From assembly GCF_900110245.1 (NCBI RefSeq), contig NZ_FOCZ01000019.1, forward strand, positions 62,001 to 126,000: a stretch of DNA of 64,000 nucleotides. The letters run 5' to 3'. This DNA is from Niastella yeongjuensis. GTDB lineage: Bacteria; Bacteroidota; Bacteroidia; Chitinophagales; Chitinophagaceae. Below, in pieces: positions 16,179 to 25,358 of the stretch. The position numbers and the translations under genes were made by a program. The notes below the pieces were generated by a model. That model searched no databases and was not told where the DNA came from. It saw only the letters and a list, made by a program, of their open reading frames with translations. Position 1 is the stretch's first letter. Every line of letters starts with the position of its first letter.

Positions 16179-19100
16179 TTGAAAACACGAATTTTGGTTA
16201 AGCATTCTATGATGATTATAGCGCTGCTTATTGGCGGCGTTATACGAGTGGCAGCACAATCAACTTCTGTATTTGAATTTACCGAGAATACCGGGCAGTG
16301 GGAAAAAGAAATAACCTTCAAAGGCATCTTGCCGGCGGGTAACTTTTACCTGCAAAAAAATGGTTTTACGGTGGTACAACACAACGTAAGCGATCTGGAG
16401 CAGTTGCGTGACAACCACAATACGGTAACCCCTGCCAGCAATGCCCGTCAGCAAACGAACAATACCGGTCCGCTTACGGTTCGCTCCCATGCCTATAAGG
16501 TACAATTCGTTGGCGCATCTCCCAATCCTGAAATTGTTCCTGATAAAATATTACCCGGTTACAGCAATTATCTTATTGGCAACGACCGCACCAAATGGCG
16601 CACCAATGTAAGAAGCTGCCAGGCGGTGGTTTATAAAAATGTTTATCCCAATATCGACGTACGTTACTATTCGGAAAGCGGCCGGTTGAAATACGATATC
16701 ATCGTGAACCCCGGTGGTGATGTAAACAAAATTGCCATGCAATATGACGGGGCCGATAAACTGTCGATCAAAAAAAGTGAGCTGGTTATTAAAACAAGTC
16801 TTGGGGATGTAAGGGAATTATATCCCTACTCCTACCTGTTCGATAAAGTAAAGGGCAGAGAGGAAACACCCTGCGCCTATAAGATCGACGGAAAGATAGT
16901 GCGCTTTAAAACGAATGCCTATTCAAAAACCAGTACACTGGTGATTGACCCCACCATCATCTTTTCTTCTTTTACCGGCACCACTTCCGATGAGTGGGGC
17001 TTTACGGCTACACCCGGTCCGGATGGTTCTTTTTTCTCGGGCAGTATATCATTCAATCCTGGTTTTCCCACCTCACCCGGTGCTTATAAAACCACCCACT
17101 CACGTGGTGGTGCCAAGGGTATAGATATCGGTATTTTTAAATTCAGCGCCAATGGCGGCAGCCGCATGTATGCTACCTACCTGGGTGGCGGCGCCGATGA
17201 ATTCCCGCATAGTTTGATTTGCGATGCACAGGGCAACCTGGTGGTAATGGGCAGAACCTATTCTACCGATTTTTCAGGCGCCCAACTGATAGGTGATGGC
17301 GGCGGTTGCGATATGTTCGTTACCAAATTGAATGCCACCGGAACCGGATTGATCGGCTCCCTGCGCATCGGCGGTCAGGATAATGACGGGGTGAATGTTG
17401 AAGACCAGTTTGAGCTCACCGGTCATAGAATAAACGGGTTGCTCAGAAATTATGGGGATGATTCGCACAGTGAAGTGATCGTTGATGATGCTGGTTATAT
17501 TTATGTGGCCGGCCAATCACAATCAGCCAAATTCCCTACTACTCCCAATACCTTTCAACCAACGAAAAAAGGCGCGCAGGACGGCGTGTTACTGAAAATT
17601 GATCCCACCTGTAATAGTATTGTGTGGAGTACCTTTTTGGGCGGCACAGCCAACGATGCCGCCTTTGTGCTGGCCATAAACCCCGCCAACAATGATATTT
17701 ATGTAGCCGGCGGAACCGAAAGCGGTGATTTCCCGGGTGCGTCGGGCGCAACAAGCTCCACTATTTTAAGCGGCGCCAATAAGGGGTATATCGATGGGTA
17801 TGTTACCATTATTTCAAGCGATGGTACTACACAAAAGAAAACCATTTACCTGGGTACAGAAAAATCGGATATTCTCTACGGCATTCAGTTCGACAGGAAC
17901 AACTATCCGTATGTACTGGGTGTTACCCGGGGCGACTGGCCGGTAATAAACGCTACTTATAGTAATCCCGGCACCAAACAGTTTATTGTTAAACTAAGTC
18001 AGGACCTTAATAACATAGAGTATTCCACCACGTTTGGTTCGGGCAACAAACCAAACATTTCACCGGTGGCTTTCCTGGTTGACCGTTGTGAGAATGTATA
18101 TGTTTCAGGCTGGGGCGGCTGGTATGTACCGGCTTCTACAGAACAGGACCCGTACGACCTGGCAGGTACCCGCGGCATGCCTGTTACGCCCGATGCGTTG
18201 AAAACGATTACCGATAACCGCGATTTTTACTTTATTGTACTGAAACGAAATGCCGAATCATTGCTCTATGGTTCCTTTTTTGGACAGGACGGTGGTTTGG
18301 GTGAACACGTTGATGGCGGCACCAGCCGTTTTGATAGACAAGGCGCCATTTACCAGGCTATTTGCGCCAACTGTTATGGCAGCATGCCCGATCTGCCCAT
18401 CACCAAACCGTACGTCACTACCGCTGGCGTATGGGCGCCAAAGAACGGTGCAGGCACGGGTGGTTGTAACCTGGGCGCCCTGAAGATCTTACTGAACTTT
18501 TCCGGTGTAGGCTCCGGTCCAAAAGCTTATTTCAAAGGGGTATTCGATACGGTAGGCTGCGTGCCTTTTACGGTTAATTTCAAGGATACCATCCTGGATG
18601 CCCAACGATACATCTGGCATTTTGGCGATGGTACGCCCGATGAGGAAACCACCAGTTATAATGTTACCCACGAATTCAAAAATGTAGGCGTCTTTCGCAT
18701 TGCACTCATCGCTATTGACTCGGCCAGTTGTAATATTGCCGATACGGCTTATCTGAATATACATGTACGTGATGACCCGGCCGATATCCTTTTTAGCGCC
18801 ACCAAGTTGCAACCGTGTCAATCGTTAACATACGAATTTGTAAACAAGTCTGTCTTCCCACCCCGGAAACCGTTTAATCCAAGCAGTTTTATCTGGGATT
18901 TTGGCGATGGCACCCGGGTAACTCCGGCCGATAGCATAATACACCACAATTATTCATCGGCTGGCACCTACCTGACAAGGCTTATCCTGACGGATACGGC
19001 GTATTGTAATGCGCCTGATTCAACGGTGAAAGAGCTGCGGGTATCGCCGCTGGTAGATGCGCGGTTTGAAACGCCGGCCTCTGGTTGTGCGCCTTATACC

Positions 19101-19817
19101 GCCATCTTCAATAACACCTCCCTGGCCGGTGAAGAGTTCTATTGGGATTTTGGCGACGGCAGTTTATCGAACGAGGTAAACCCCGCGCATCTTTATTCGA
19201 ACATAGGCAACTACCGGGTTAAGTTGCGGGTTGTCGATACCAGTACCTGTAACAAGGAAGATTCTACGTACTTCGATATAACCGTATATCCCAAACCGGT
19301 TGCCAATTTCTCTTATGCACCGGTGCCGCCATCGGTAAACAAACCCATCATCTTTACCAATCTGTCTTCAGGGGCTGTTGAATACCAATGGAACTTTGGC
19401 GATAATGAAACTATCACCAAAAAAACGGCTGACACCGTAAGCCACCAATACAATGCTACCGGTACATTTGAAGCCTGTTTGGTTGCGATCTCGGAAAGCG
19501 GGTGTACCGATACACTTTGTAAAGAGGTAGAGGCCCTGATAGATCCCCTGCTGGATGTGCCCAATGCCTTTACCCCCGGCCGCTTCGGCCGCAATGGTTA
19601 TATCAGCATAACAGGCTTTGGTATTGCTAAAATGACCTGGAAGATCTATAACCGCTGGGGCAAGGTAGTGTTTGAAACGCATGACCGCCGCGCAGGTTGG
19701 GATGGTACGGTGAATGGTCAGTTGCAGCCGATGGACGTATATGCGTATACGCTTGATGTGGAGTTTTTTGATGGGAAGAAGGTGAGGAAGACGGGGGATA
19801 TTACGTTGATTAAGTAG
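16179..19817 (+). CDS. Large T9SS-secreted protein, paralogue of the 11177 gene
   Basis: The 1212-aa protein has the same order as the first copy: signal peptide (KTRILVKHSMMIIALLIGG, ending near AAQS), FEFTENTGQWEKEITFKG (DUF7948-like), SBBP-type propeller repeats, four PKD modules (WHFGDGT, WDFGDGT, WDFGDGS, WNFGDNE) and the C-terminal sorting domain DVPNAFTPGRFGRNGYI...GDITLIK. Identity to the first copy is high along the whole length by eye, pointing to tandem duplication around the PorP/SprF gene. The TTG at 16179 is preferred over the ATG at 16209 because it gives the signal peptide its basic start. The stop is TAG, followed by octad arrays and a terminator. Confidence 0.9.
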   Translation: MKTRILVKHSMMIIALLIGGVIRVAAQSTSVFEFTENTGQWEKEITFKGILPAGNFYLQKNGFTVVQHNVSDLEQLRDNHNTVTPASNARQQTNNTGPLTVRSHAYKVQFVGASPNPEIVPDKILPGYSNYLIGNDRTKWRTNVRSCQAVVYKNVYPNIDVRYYSESGRLKYDIIVNPGGDVNKIAMQYDGADKLSIKKSELVIKTSLGDVRELYPYSYLFDKVKGREETPCAYKIDGKIVRFKTNAYSKTSTLVIDPTIIFSSFTGTTSDEWGFTATPGPDGSFFSGSISFNPGFPTSPGAYKTTHSRGGAKGIDIGIFKFSANGGSRMYATYLGGGADEFPHSLICDAQGNLVVMGRTYSTDFSGAQLIGDGGGCDMFVTKLNATGTGLIGSLRIGGQDNDGVNVEDQFELTGHRINGLLRNYGDDSHSEVIVDDAGYIYVAGQSQSAKFPTTPNTFQPTKKGAQDGVLLKIDPTCNSIVWSTFLGGTANDAAFVLAINPANNDIYVAGGTESGDFPGASGATSSTILSGANKGYIDGYVTIISSDGTTQKKTIYLGTEKSDILYGIQFDRNNYPYVLGVTRGDWPVINATYSNPGTKQFIVKLSQDLNNIEYSTTFGSGNKPNISPVAFLVDRCENVYVSGWGGWYVPASTEQDPYDLAGTRGMPVTPDALKTITDNRDFYFIVLKRNAESLLYGSFFGQDGGLGEHVDGGTSRFDRQGAIYQAICANCYGSMPDLPITKPYVTTAGVWAPKNGAGTGGCNLGALKILLNFSGVGSGPKAYFKGVFDTVGCVPFTVNFKDTILDAQRYIWHFGDGTPDEETTSYNVTHEFKNVGVFRIALIAIDSASCNIADTAYLNIHVRDDPADILFSATKLQPCQSLTYEFVNKSVFPPRKPFNPSSFIWDFGDGTRVTPADSIIHHNYSSAGTYLTRLILTDTAYCNAPDSTVKELRVSPLVDARFETPASGCAPYTAIFNNTSLAGEEFYWDFGDGSLSNEVNPAHLYSNIGNYRVKLRVVDTSTCNKEDSTYFDITVYPKPVANFSYAPVPPSVNKPIIFTNLSSGAVEYQWNFGDNETITKKTADTVSHQYNATGTFEACLVAISESGCTDTLCKEVEALIDPLLDVPNAFTPGRFGRNGYISITGFGIAKMTWKIYNRWGKVVFETHDRRAGWDGTVNGQLQPMDVYAYTLDVEFFDGKKVRKTGDITLIK

Positions 19818-19828
19818 GCGGTTAACAG

Positions 19829-19900
19829 GTTGACAAGTTGATACGTTGATAAAGGAAATGAAGTAAGAGGTAGGAAGTTGACAAGTTGACACGTTGATAG
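19829..19900. repeat. Two octad arrays GTTGAYAn x3
   Basis: GTTGACAA, GTTGATAC, GTTGATAA (19829-19852) and GTTGACAA, GTTGACAC, GTTGATAG (19877-19900) are in exact 8-bp register, and the two blocks start 48 bp apart. They begin 11 bp after the TAG of the second T9SS gene. Confidence 0.75.
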
Positions 19901-19910
19901 CGTTCGCGGA

Positions 19911-19943
19911 GCCGAAGCGGTTTAAAACTGCTTCGGCTTTTTT
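19911..19943 (+). terminator. Intrinsic terminator of the T9SS cargo/PorP cluster
   Basis: Stem GCCGAAGC/GCTTCGGC (19911-19918 with 19930-19937) is followed by six T. It is placed to end the plus-strand cluster 11177-19817. Confidence 0.88.
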
Positions 19944-20043
19944 AGTGAGTTCTTAGTTTTATGTTCTGAGTTCTTTATTCAATGTTGCCTTGACGTTGTA
20001 GGCCGTGCAGCGGAGTATTGCTTATAGCTTGCGCCTGTTTCCT

Positions 20044-20089
20044 TATTGCCACTGCCTACTGCCTTTCTCCCATTGCCCATTGCCCTCTA
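20044..20089. repeat. Heptad array nnnTGCC ending at the aldo/keto reductase stop
   Basis: Plus-strand units such as TACTGCC, TTTCTCC, CATTGCC and CATTGCC (minus reading GGCAATG, GGCAGTA) run up to the TAG stop of the minus-strand gene at 20087-20089. The GGCAATR unit recurs at 52,740-52,760. Confidence 0.65.
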
Positions 20090-20983
20090 TCTATGCTGCT
20101 CATACTTATTGGCCACAACGGCATGTTGTAAGGTAGTGATATCCTGGTTAGTAAGCAGGGGTGTTTTAAACGTGGCTACAGCTTCTTCCAGTTGCTGCAT
20201 GGTTCTTATGCCTGCTACGGCGGTGGTAATGGCCGGGTGATGTAATACGTATCGTAAAGCGGTTTGGGCGGTATTGCGCTGGTTACGCGACAGGGCGTTT
20301 ATGGCCGCTGCCGCTTTTTCAACTTCCTGGGGGGTGTAATTCAGGTATGGCTTCGGTGGTTTGTTTACCAGTAATCCCTGTGCCACAGCGCCACGGGCCA
20401 GCACACCAATATTGTTTTCATGCAACAATGATAAACAGGTCTCTTCCGGCCGGCGGTCTAACAAACTGTATTGCATCATAACGCTTACGATGTTCGAGCG
20501 TTTTATGTATTCCCGGATCACATTGGGGCGAATGGATGAAATGCCATAATACCTGATCTTGCCCTGTTGCTTCAACAGCTCAAATGCTTCAATGCTTTCA
20601 TCTATGTTATCGTCGATGGTACCGCCATGCAACTGGTACAGATCAATGTAATCAATTTGCAACCGCTGTAAACTCTTTTCTACCTCGGTCAGAATATATT
20701 CTTTACGCGGGTTCCAGTCCCACCCGCTGCCATCGGCGCGCCATTGATTGCCCACTTTGGTAGCGATGTATACTTTATCGCGGTAGCGTTTGAACGCTTT
20801 ACCTACAGATACCTCATTCATGCCCTTTGCGTACAGATCGGCAGTATCGAAGAAGTTGATGCCAAGGTCAAGTGCCCGGTATAAGATCTTTTCATTGGCA
20901 GTATCCTCCTCACCCAATGACATACAACCAAAAGCAATGCGGCTTACGCGCATGTCTGATTTTCCTAATTGTACGTATTCCAT
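20087..20983 (-). CDS. Aldo/keto reductase
   Basis: The 298-aa protein is an AKR-superfamily TIM barrel: VSRIAFGCMSLG at the N-terminus, the catalytic Asp/Tyr region NFFDTADLYAKGMNE, catalytic Lys in VYIATKVG, catalytic His in LYQLHGG, and the NADPH-binding end TAQTALRYVLHHPAITTAVAGIR. Family knowledge: it reduces aldehydes or ketones with NADPH; the substrate cannot be told. It has no signal peptide. It is convergent with the T9SS cluster and lies upstream in sequence of the GH2-like gene on the same strand, separated by a terminator. Confidence 0.9.
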   Translation of the reverse strand: MEYVQLGKSDMRVSRIAFGCMSLGEEDTANEKILYRALDLGINFFDTADLYAKGMNEVSVGKAFKRYRDKVYIATKVGNQWRADGSGWDWNPRKEYILTEVEKSLQRLQIDYIDLYQLHGGTIDDNIDESIEAFELLKQQGKIRYYGISSIRPNVIREYIKRSNIVSVMMQYSLLDRRPEETCLSLLHENNIGVLARGAVAQGLLVNKPPKPYLNYTPQEVEKAAAAINALSRNQRNTAQTALRYVLHHPAITTAVAGIRTMQQLEEAVATFKTPLLTNQDITTLQHAVVANKYEQHR

Positions 20984-21000
20984 GGGTTAAAGGTAGGTAT

Positions 21001-21035
21001 AAAATAAAAGTGGTCCCGATGCTATCAGGACCACT
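21001..21035 (-). terminator. Intrinsic terminator of the GH2-like gene
   Basis: Stem AGTGGTCC/GGACCACT (21009-21016 with 21028-21035) is followed on the minus strand by TTTTATTTTAT. It lies about 30 bp after the GH2-like gene stop and just before the aldo/keto reductase gene. Confidence 0.85.
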
Positions 21036-21063
21036 CTTGGGGGTATTTTTTAGTAGTATTATA

Positions 21064-23391
21064 TTACCATCTGAAATCGAAATAGATGCTGCCGCCTAAC
21101 TGGTCATTGGCGCTTTTCAGGCTTTTGTTACCAGCGTTTTCAGCAGGTTTGGTGCTCAAACCACTGATCTGGTGCATAAAGCTGATGTTACCATTGTCAG
21201 GGAACGGCGCTGCAGCAAACTCGTTCAACAGGGCACCCTGTTTCAATGGGTTGAACAATTGCAGGTAGATGTTCTGCTGATCGGTATACAGGGTGAAGTT
21301 ACCCATGTTTGTCTGGTATTGTACCCAGTAAACATCAGCATGATATCCTTTGTATTCGGCATTGTTTACATTCGATTTGTTCGATCTTTCCCACACACCG
21401 ATCTGTTGTCCTTTCTGACGGTTTTTCCAAACCTGGAAAGGTCCGCGGCCCATCCACTTCATACCGGTGATCTTCTCTTCAGGATATTTGAAGGTGATAC
21501 CTAATAATTCACCAACAGGTTTCATAGAGTATTGGTATTCCATCCGGGGCAGGTCGCCTGTGTGGAATGTCCATTTTACCCACAGCGTGTTTTCGCCTTT
21601 ATAGGTAACCTCCACGGTGTGGATGTTATCTTTTACCAGGTGTTTGAAATCGGCCATGGTATAACCATTGTGAACACCAGCCAGGAAAGGACCGGTAAAA
21701 GCAAGGTCACGTTTACCTACATATACTTTTGTGATGTTACCGGTCTTTTTATCGAAGATATAGTTGATACCATCGCACACCAGTGACAGGAAGTCGGCTT
21801 CTTCTGTACGCATGATCGTAGAGATAGAAGATACTTCAGGGCTGGTTGCTACCACATCCACAGGTTTGCGGATCTGGAAAGTGTAGGTATATACTTCTTT
21901 ATCGCGTGAATCCAGTACAGTCAGTTGCAGGGCGTCACATACAGTGAACTGGTTCTGGAAGCTGAATTTCAGATCAGCTTTTTCACCAGGTCCGGTGTAT
22001 GGTGAGGCAATTGTTCCCTGTTCAACGATCAGGGGGTCCAACGTTTTTTGGGTTGCTTTAGGGAACAATACCAGTTTCCAGCTGAACTTCAATCTGCTCA
22101 GGTTGGTATACAGGAATTTGTTCTCTATAGTGATAACGCCATTCCAGTTGGTGGGGAGCTGACTGATATTGAAAGCCAGCGGCGACCATATTTCTTTAAT
22201 GGCATAATAGCTTGCCCATTTCTCTTTCGATTTTGGATCGAAACCGCTGGCAGATTCAATGCCATTGTCGTCGCGGTAAGTAGCCAGGAAGCTACCTGAG
22301 AATTTATTCGACTTGCTCATTTCTGTCCAGAATTCATCCAAACCGGCGGCACGGCCACCATTGAAGATACCGTTACCGATCTCTACCGGGGTGAATGCTT
22401 CAGTACCGTATAAGATAGAGTTGGCAACTGAATTGAAGTCAGAACTCTTTTTATCTTTATTTATCGGATGTATAACATAGCGGCTTTGTACGTCGTAAGT
22501 AGCAAATTCCTTATCCAGCTCTTTATTGGCGGCGAGATCCGGGCCAGTTGACCAACAGATAACTGAAGGGTGGTTCAAACCACTGTACACGATGTCTTTC
22601 ACCATTCTTTTATCAGAACCAGGCAATTCACTGATCACAAACAGACCAAGAGAATCGCACAGGTCGAAGTATAAAGGATCTACCGGGTAGTACGATAAAC
22701 GGACAGCGTTCATGTTCAGGTCCTTCATGGTATTGATGTCGGCCAGGTAAGCTTCTTCAGATGTTCTGTAGTTGCCCAGGTTGGCGCTGCGACAGTTCAT
22801 CCCTTTAAAGATCACCTTTGTGCCATTTACATAGATACCATCAGGTTTTGACTCAACAGATCTGAAACCGAATTTTTTGAAGAAAGTGTAAATTACTTGT
22901 CCAGTGGCGTCTTTTAATGTCAATACGATTTGATACATGTGGGGATTCTCAGGGTTCCATGTTCTGATCATGGCGAACTGCTTCTTGATGGTGGCAGTTT
23001 CTGTAGCAGTTACCTGAGAAGGATCGGCCAACGCTTTACCGGTAGGATCAAATACCTGCAATTCGATGGTCTCATTGGGTTGAAGGCCCCTACTGTACAC
23101 CTGCATCTCAAAATCGCCGGATGCTTTGGCATCAATAGTTACCCGCTCTATATAAGATTCGAATGCATTAATGTGGCCGGCGGTGCTACCAAGTCCCTGT
23201 TGACCCAGTAAACCTGGCAGCGGGATCTTAGTCTTAATATTATTATCAGCACGTTCATTCGCTGAATAAGCGCCCCACAGCGTGGAGTGGTCATTCGCGG
23301 CCCCTAAGTGTTGGGAGGTTGCACTTCCCTGTGCTAGCGCCTGGGTTAAAATCCCATGCATGATCAACAAATGCAGGATAGTCTTTTTCAT
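21064..23391 (-). CDS. GH2-like glycoside hydrolase with altered catalytic site
   Basis: The 775-aa protein has a signal peptide (cleavage near ALAQ), an immunoglobulin-like GH2 middle domain (about 85-180), a TIM-barrel part (MNCRSANLGNYRTSEEAYLADI onward) and a beta-galactosidase small-chain-like end (GMKWMGRGPFQVWKNR). Two features are odd. The N-terminal jelly-roll sugar-binding domain of ordinary GH2 enzymes is missing or unrecognisable. The acid/base motif, normally WSLGNE after NHPSV, reads WSTGPD, so Glu is replaced by Asp285. A nucleophile Glu may survive in TPVEIG. It could be a beta-galactosidase relative with changed chemistry or a binding protein. It is likely periplasmic. Confidence 0.75.
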   Translation of the reverse strand: MKKTILHLLIMHGILTQALAQGSATSQHLGAANDHSTLWGAYSANERADNNIKTKIPLPGLLGQQGLGSTAGHINAFESYIERVTIDAKASGDFEMQVYSRGLQPNETIELQVFDPTGKALADPSQVTATETATIKKQFAMIRTWNPENPHMYQIVLTLKDATGQVIYTFFKKFGFRSVESKPDGIYVNGTKVIFKGMNCRSANLGNYRTSEEAYLADINTMKDLNMNAVRLSYYPVDPLYFDLCDSLGLFVISELPGSDKRMVKDIVYSGLNHPSVICWSTGPDLAANKELDKEFATYDVQSRYVIHPINKDKKSSDFNSVANSILYGTEAFTPVEIGNGIFNGGRAAGLDEFWTEMSKSNKFSGSFLATYRDDNGIESASGFDPKSKEKWASYYAIKEIWSPLAFNISQLPTNWNGVITIENKFLYTNLSRLKFSWKLVLFPKATQKTLDPLIVEQGTIASPYTGPGEKADLKFSFQNQFTVCDALQLTVLDSRDKEVYTYTFQIRKPVDVVATSPEVSSISTIMRTEEADFLSLVCDGINYIFDKKTGNITKVYVGKRDLAFTGPFLAGVHNGYTMADFKHLVKDNIHTVEVTYKGENTLWVKWTFHTGDLPRMEYQYSMKPVGELLGITFKYPEEKITGMKWMGRGPFQVWKNRQKGQQIGVWERSNKSNVNNAEYKGYHADVYWVQYQTNMGNFTLYTDQQNIYLQLFNPLKQGALLNEFAAAPFPDNGNISFMHQISGLSTKPAENAGNKSLKSANDQLGGSIYFDFRW

Positions 23392-23767
23392 TTCAGGTGT
23401 ATGGATAAGTAGCTACTAAATAAGATATCAGACCCGTGTAAAAACTACTGACCAGATCGATATAACCTGCCAGCAGCAAGAGAACACCTTGGCGGTTATT
23501 CCATGCGGTTGTTGGGTTGGCGGGGTTATACGGTTCCCTATAGCTGTAATATGTTTTGCGGTTCTGCTTTACATTGAACAGAAATGGTACTGTTCCTTTT
23601 CAATTAAAGCCACGCACACATTGCATTACAGGAAAAATCTATAGGTAGCTTTTACGAACGGTGCAATATAATACTAAATTTTGTTTTGTCTAAGCGTTCT
23701 AAAACCTTTTACTATTGTTATATGTTACCTATCTTTTTTGCTATATATTTTACTTTCATTACTGCGT
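23392..23767. other. 376-bp gap upstream of the GH2-like gene
   Basis: I see no coding region, repeat or clear terminator. It must hold the promoter of the GH2-like gene and the 3' end of the second aldo/keto reductase transcript, both on the minus strand. Confidence 0.5.
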
Positions 23768-24763
23768 TTATCCCTTCAATATCAATTCAATTTCACTGAG
23801 CTCCGCAGATGAGAACTGCCCGTTGGCAAGACAGGCAAGGTTATTATCCAGTTGTTCCGTTGAGCTTACGCCGATCAATACAGTTGTTATCCGCTTATCT
23901 TTCAGCAACCAGCTTAAGGCCATTTGCGCCAGCGACTGGTTACGGCGTTTCGCTATCTCGTTCAGTTTTTTTATTCGCTCTATCTTTTCGGGCGTTATTT
24001 CATTTGCCTTTAAAAAGCCATGTTCTTTAGATGCTCTTGAATCACCGGGAATACCTTTTAAATACCTATCGGTCAATAGTCCCTGGGCCAGTGGTGAAAA
24101 CGGTATACAACCTACACCATATTCTTCCAGTACATCGAGCAACCCGCCTTCTACCCATCGCTCAAACATCGAATATTTGGGCTGATGTATAAGACAGGGC
24201 GTGCCTGCCTGCTTTAAGATCTCGAATGCTCTTTTTGCTTCTGCTGCCGGATAGTTAGAGATGCCTGCATACAAAGCCTTTCCACTTTTTACTATATCAT
24301 GCAGGGCCATCATTGTTTCTTCCAGCGGTGTTTCGGGGTCTGGACGGTGCGAATAAAAAATGTCGACATAAGGCAATCGCATCCGTTGCAAACTTTGATC
24401 GAGGCTTGCCATCAGGTATTTCCTCGATCCCCAATTACCGTAAGGCCCCGGCCACATCAGGTATCCTGCTTTTGATGAAATGATCAACTCATCGCGCAGG
24501 TAACCTGAAAAATCTTTCTTCAACATGGCGCCAAAATTCTCCTCGGCTGAACCGGGCGGCGGCCCGTAATTATTCGCCAGATCGAAATGGGTGATGCCCT
24601 TGTCAAATGCATGCCGAACAATGCGGCGGGCATTTTTGAAATCGTCTACTCCTCCGAAATTATGCCACAACCCCAGCGACAATGCCGGCAATAATAAACC
24701 GCTATTACCGCACCGGTTGTACGTCATGGAATCATAACGGGTTGCAGACGGGGTATATGCCAT
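23768..24763 (-). CDS. Aldo/keto reductase, YghZ/Gpr-like
   Basis: The 331-aa protein resembles the E. coli YghZ (glyceraldehyde-3-phosphate reductase) branch of the AKR superfamily: MTYNRCGNSGLLLPALSLGLWHNFG near the N-terminus, catalytic ITHFDLANNYGPPPGSAE, Lys in LIISSKAGY, His in IFYSHRPDPE, then YAGISNYP and the end TTVLIGVSSTEQL. Family knowledge: NADPH-dependent reduction of small aldehydes or sugar-derived carbonyls. An internal Met (residue 13) is an alternative start and the first 12 residues are not conserved. It lies between the GH2-like gene and the glycan-use operon, so a role in sugar metabolism is a fair guess. Confidence 0.9.
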   Translation of the reverse strand: MAYTPSATRYDSMTYNRCGNSGLLLPALSLGLWHNFGGVDDFKNARRIVRHAFDKGITHFDLANNYGPPPGSAEENFGAMLKKDFSGYLRDELIISSKAGYLMWPGPYGNWGSRKYLMASLDQSLQRMRLPYVDIFYSHRPDPETPLEETMMALHDIVKSGKALYAGISNYPAAEAKRAFEILKQAGTPCLIHQPKYSMFERWVEGGLLDVLEEYGVGCIPFSPLAQGLLTDRYLKGIPGDSRASKEHGFLKANEITPEKIERIKKLNEIAKRRNQSLAQMALSWLLKDKRITTVLIGVSSTEQLDNNLACLANGQFSSAELSEIELILKG

Positions 24764-25358
24764 CTCAGTTATTGATTAATGTAATTTGAAAATTGATGAA
24801 AGCTCGCTGGTTCCTGATTCCACGGGGCATTGATTGTCTTTGCACATATTCCAAATTATTCAATGCGTAATATATATAACGCGTGTTACTAATAATTAAG
24901 TACGTATAAGTAAGAATAATACTTAGCTCCGGGGTTTAGACAGTACTCGGCCCTACAAGATCGCCCCTGGTTTAACCTATACTAATGCTTAAACGCAACA
25001 AGCCTTATTTAATTATGTCCACTCGCCAAACTAACAACTGTTCTTTTAACAATTTATTGTGTTCACGTAGGTATTTTATGCTGCTAACTGTTTGCGTTGC
25101 AAGGAATAAGGTGGTTTTCGGGAAATACGGGGAAACAGCCGTAACAATATCGTATATTTTACGGAACCGTACATAAAAATTCCAGGTTGCCTGGTATTAC
25201 CGAACAACCTGGAAATGGAAAAGGCAATGGCTGGCAATCGTTCAAAGACAAGGGGGTTATCAGGCACCCCTTAATAAATAGGTTGCTAAAATACCTGTTG
25301 CTATAAGATATGAGGGGAGTAAAATGTGTTTTTCTGGGTAGTAGAATGTTTACTGTCG
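24764..25358. other. 595-bp gap between the reductase and the glycan-use operon
   Basis: No credible gene is seen; a 63-codon plus-strand frame at 24,985 lacks any family feature. The gap contains the terminator of the SusC/SusD operon (25175-25214) and the presumed promoter of the reductase. Confidence 0.5.
25175..25214 (-). terminator. Terminator of the GH31-SusC-SusD-lipoprotein operon
   Basis: A perfect 10-bp stem TTCCAGGTTG/CAACCTGGAA (25180-25189 with 25205-25214) is followed on the minus strand by TTTTTATG. It lies about 145 bp past the lipoprotein stop. Confidence 0.85.

Noticed and set aside
24985-25176. A 63-codon plus-strand frame in the gap before the glycan-use operon
   Set aside because: It has no recognisable feature and ends in the operon terminator.
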